From Circinella minor (taxonomy: Eukaryota; Mucoromycota; Mucoromycetes; Mucorales; Lichtheimiaceae), in assembly GCA_016758965.1 (NCBI GenBank), contig JAEPRB010000017.1, positions 62,001 through 126,000 on the forward strand: 64,000 nucleotides of DNA, written 5' to 3'. The stretch's first letter is position 1. Every line of letters begins with the position of its first letter. Position numbers and translations under genes: made by a program. Shown piece after piece: positions 61,417 to 64,000 of this stretch. A model generated the notes under the pieces. The model ran no database searches. It was not told where the DNA came from and was given only the letters and a program-made list of their open reading frames with translations.

Positions 61417-62375
61417 GTCATTGCGAGAATAAGTAGACCATATCATAATAAAAGAGCTGCTGCTAATATACAACATATAATACCGTAAATTTCATTTTTT
61501 TCTTTCTTTTTGTATTGTACTGTCATTTTTTTTTATTTATAATAAAGTTTGTATATACGTAAATTGGCTAAATAGTATATTTGTATATATGAAACTTTAC
61601 GAGGAAGCCGGTAGCATATGAAATTACCACTATACTTTTTGTAATTAAAGTGGACTTTGTAAAGAGAACAGACACGTCTATGTATTGTATATTAATTACC
61701 GTCAGTAAATACAGTGGCGTATATATACTACTATGGTCTGACTATTTATTCTAAAATTCTCTTCTTTTTAAATACGTAGATTTCAGAAATATAACTCAAA
61801 TGGTGTCTACGTAAACGGTTCAGTTTATGTAATTATACCTAATCATACTAATCGAGTTTAGTTTATTACAAGTTGTCATAACCATATTTTTTATTTATCA
61901 TCATCTAACAATATTAAAGGTCTAAAGTACACCGCGTCAACTGTAGGTAGTGGACTATGGTGATAAAATAACAACTAATCTATGAGTCTTTCAGCATAGT
62001 TGATAACTTCGAAAGCCATTGCATTGATACCGGAGATGAAACTAATGATGTTGAAAAAGAAAATGACAATGGTCAAAATACAATAGTACGTATTCCCACT
62101 CAGTTTGTATTGTTGAAACATAACAAAGTCAAATGTGTTCTAGGCCAAGATGATATTAACTATCGTCTAGCAATGAAATATTCAAGCTAGTCGAACTTAG
62201 TTCCTATATTTAATTATCGATTATGCTCTGTTATTTTAATACAGGGATATTAATGCAAGGAAACAAAATACCCGACAAATAAAAAAATGAAAAAGCGCAG
62301 CAGGACTTTTTTTGTTTTATTTCTTTGATCTTTTTTCTTACACACAATATTTCTTTTTTTTTTTTATGACACAAA
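61417..62375. other. Spacer between tandem F-box paralogues
   Basis: The 3' flank of copy 1 and promoter of copy 2. It contains a coding-like, ATG-less open stretch at 61981-62190 (see findings) and several TACGTA palindromes. Confidence 0.5.
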
Positions 62376-64000
62376 ATGAGCCAAGAATCAATCAATATAT
62401 TGTCAACTTCGGTACACAATGTCAACGCTGCTTTACAGAAGCAAGATTTTGACATTGTCATTGAACAAACCACAAGAGGTCTTAATCAACTACATCAAAT
62501 CCATTTTCATCTTTTATCAGCGCGTATTATAGCATATGAACAGAAAAATGAACTCGATCAAGCATATAGCGATTCCACTATAATGACAAATGAATTTCCC
62601 AATTCTGCTTTAGGCTACATTCATACCACCAACATACTCATGAAACGCAGGAAATCTGAACAAGCTTTTACTACATGCAACAATGCACTTGAACAAGAAC
62701 TTGTGGCCCCGTCGGACCCGAACTATGAAGACTTGATGCAACTTTATCGTAGCGTCATTGATCGACGTAAACAAAAAGAGAAAATTGATTTTATGAAGAT
62801 ATTACCAAAAGAAATCGTGTCGATTATAGTGGAATATCTACGTATGGGAGAGAGGCTGATATGTTTGAACGTTTCGCAGCGTTGGCGACAAACCATTCTT
62901 GATTGTCCGAATGCTCTATGTTCATGGATATTAGGACCATTCAGTGCACAAAGAGATTTACGTGTTGGATATGAAAATGTACAGTTGATAAGCGAATATC
63001 TTCGAGAACTACATATATTTCTTCTTGAATCGGATCAAGAAGCATTTAAGGCAGTAGTCAACATGCTTGATAATGTGAAATTCGATCATCTTCGTACATT
63101 TAGTCTTTATGGTAAGATTAATACATGCTTTTAGTGGTGTGTTTTTAGATCTCCTCATACTTGACTTTTTTTTTACTTCTTTTTTTGCTTCTTCTAAACA
63201 TGTATATATATATATTAATACAAAAATAGCAAGTTCAATTGATCGTGTTCGTTTGTGGAAAGTCTTGGATAATTCGAAATATACTTTGGAAGAGCTTTAT
63301 TTTACATTTGCATCAACAAGGATAAGCTTTGTTGATATTATTAGTAGGTGTAAAAATATCAAAAATCTCACTTTTGACACAACAAGGCCACTTGGGTATA
63401 GTAACAACCCACCTTTACCACTTTCCCTTACACATCTTAAAATTCATGCGGAACAAATTGGAAAAATGGAGTTACAAGCGGTATTGGAAACTGGAAAAAA
63501 TCTTCAAGAACTCACTATTGGTTATTGCCACGCCGGTTTATTGATGACTTTTACCAGATGGGGTAGTAAATCTCTTTATCATATTGTATTGAATCCCAAT
63601 CGATTTGATCCAGCGGACACTATACCTGAATATCAAAGGGCTTTGAAAGAACAGGAAGTCAAAAAAGTGAATTCTATGACAAAAAAATATATTACTAGTG
63701 GTAAAATGATTGGTGTCCATGATTGTGATGATGTTACTGCTCAGTTACTTCTACCACTATTGAAAAAGTATGAGCATACAACAGAAGCAATATCAGTGGC
63801 AGTTTCGCAAGAAGGTGATGAAGGACCACATTATTGGAGAGAATTTACTGGATATGGTACACCATTGATAAAATTTCTTAAATTAGGCATTACAGACAAA
63901 ACTGAGCCTATTTTTGCGTCTGTCATTCGAAATTGCCCTGCTCTTGAAGTTATCGAGTTCTGTGAATCAAGACTAACAGATATTACATTTGATGCTTTAC
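62376..64000 (+). CDS. TPR-F-box-LRR protein, copy 2 (3' end beyond the window)
   Basis: Exons 62376-63111 and 63230 onward; the frame is still open at base 64000 after about 500 codons. It aligns with copy 1 without gaps over roughly the first 105 residues (starts MSQ-x-S-x-N; AYE-x-K-x-x-LD-x-AY; K-x-RK-x-E-x-A; a following CN). The F-box is at about 138-178 (IDFMKILPKEIVSIIVEYLR, LNVSQRWRQTILDCPNA), then LRR units (CKNIKNLTFDTTRP, GKNLQELTIGYC, CPALEVIEFCES). The intron falls at the equivalent place (after LRTFSLYG) in phase 1, as in copy 1. The role is as for copy 1, a presumed SCF substrate adaptor. The sequences have diverged widely, so the duplication is old and the targets may differ. 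Confidence 0.88.

Noticed and set aside
1..64000. CRISPR arrays, operons, rRNA or phage features
   Set aside because: No spaced direct repeats or bacterial gene organisation; every recognised gene is eukaryotic with spliceosomal introns or orphan.

Overview
The window looks like nuclear DNA of an early-diverging filamentous fungus, most likely a mucoralean (Mucoromycota). The base composition is very AT-rich. Genes are cut by many short GT-AG introns, mostly under 250 bases. The recognisable proteins are fungal: a Zn2Cys6 regulator, trehalose synthase, Atg15 and Efg1. No bacterial, organellar, rRNA, tRNA or CRISPR signature was found. Exon chains below were rebuilt by hand from reading frame, splice signals and protein-family conservation; in each complete model the exon lengths sum to a whole number of codons.

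Layout. 1-499: 5' end of an unrecognised minus-strand gene running off the left edge. 2.7-3.5 kb: an orphan. 4.7-6.2 kb (-): PA-TM-RING ubiquitin ligase. 6.7-9.4 kb (-): ALG9 mannosyltransferase. 9.4-16.3 kb: long gene-poor stretch with two decayed coding fragments. 16.3-19.2 kb (+): trehalose-6-phosphate synthase/phosphatase, converging on 60S protein eL8 (19.5-20.7 kb, -). 22.0-23.1 kb (+): HAD phosphatase. 24.7-27.1 kb (+): nine-exon cytochrome P450. 29.0-31.9 kb (-): Zn2Cys6 transcription factor. 31.9-39.0 kb: a 7-kb gene-poor stretch carrying a pogo/Tigger-like MITE. 39.0-40.8 kb (+): cystinosin with a 14-nt microexon and a possible alternative last exon. 41.0-41.9 kb (+): mitochondrial uS4, converging on EFG1 (42.1-43.1 kb, -). 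43.8-45.7 kb (+): ATG15. 46.2-48.5 kb (+): DNA primase large subunit PRI2. 48.9-53.8 kb (-): three orphans. 53.9 kb (+): a 59-residue membrane microprotein divergent from the third orphan. 55.7-58.8 kb (+): C1-RhoGAP protein. 59.2 kb to the right edge (+): two tandem TPR-F-box-LRR paralogues, the second cut by the window edge.

Most identified genes are single-copy housekeeping functions: N-glycan assembly, trehalose, ribosome and rRNA processing, replication priming, vacuole/lysosome and autophagy. They are not an operon or metabolic cluster. ATG15, cystinosin and the PA-TM-RING ligase all act in the vacuolar/endolysosomal system, but they are scattered and I infer no joint regulation. The least explained material is the orphan block at 48.9-54.1 kb, the duplicated F-box pair with a coding-like fragment between its members, and the repeat and relic content of the gene-poor stretches.
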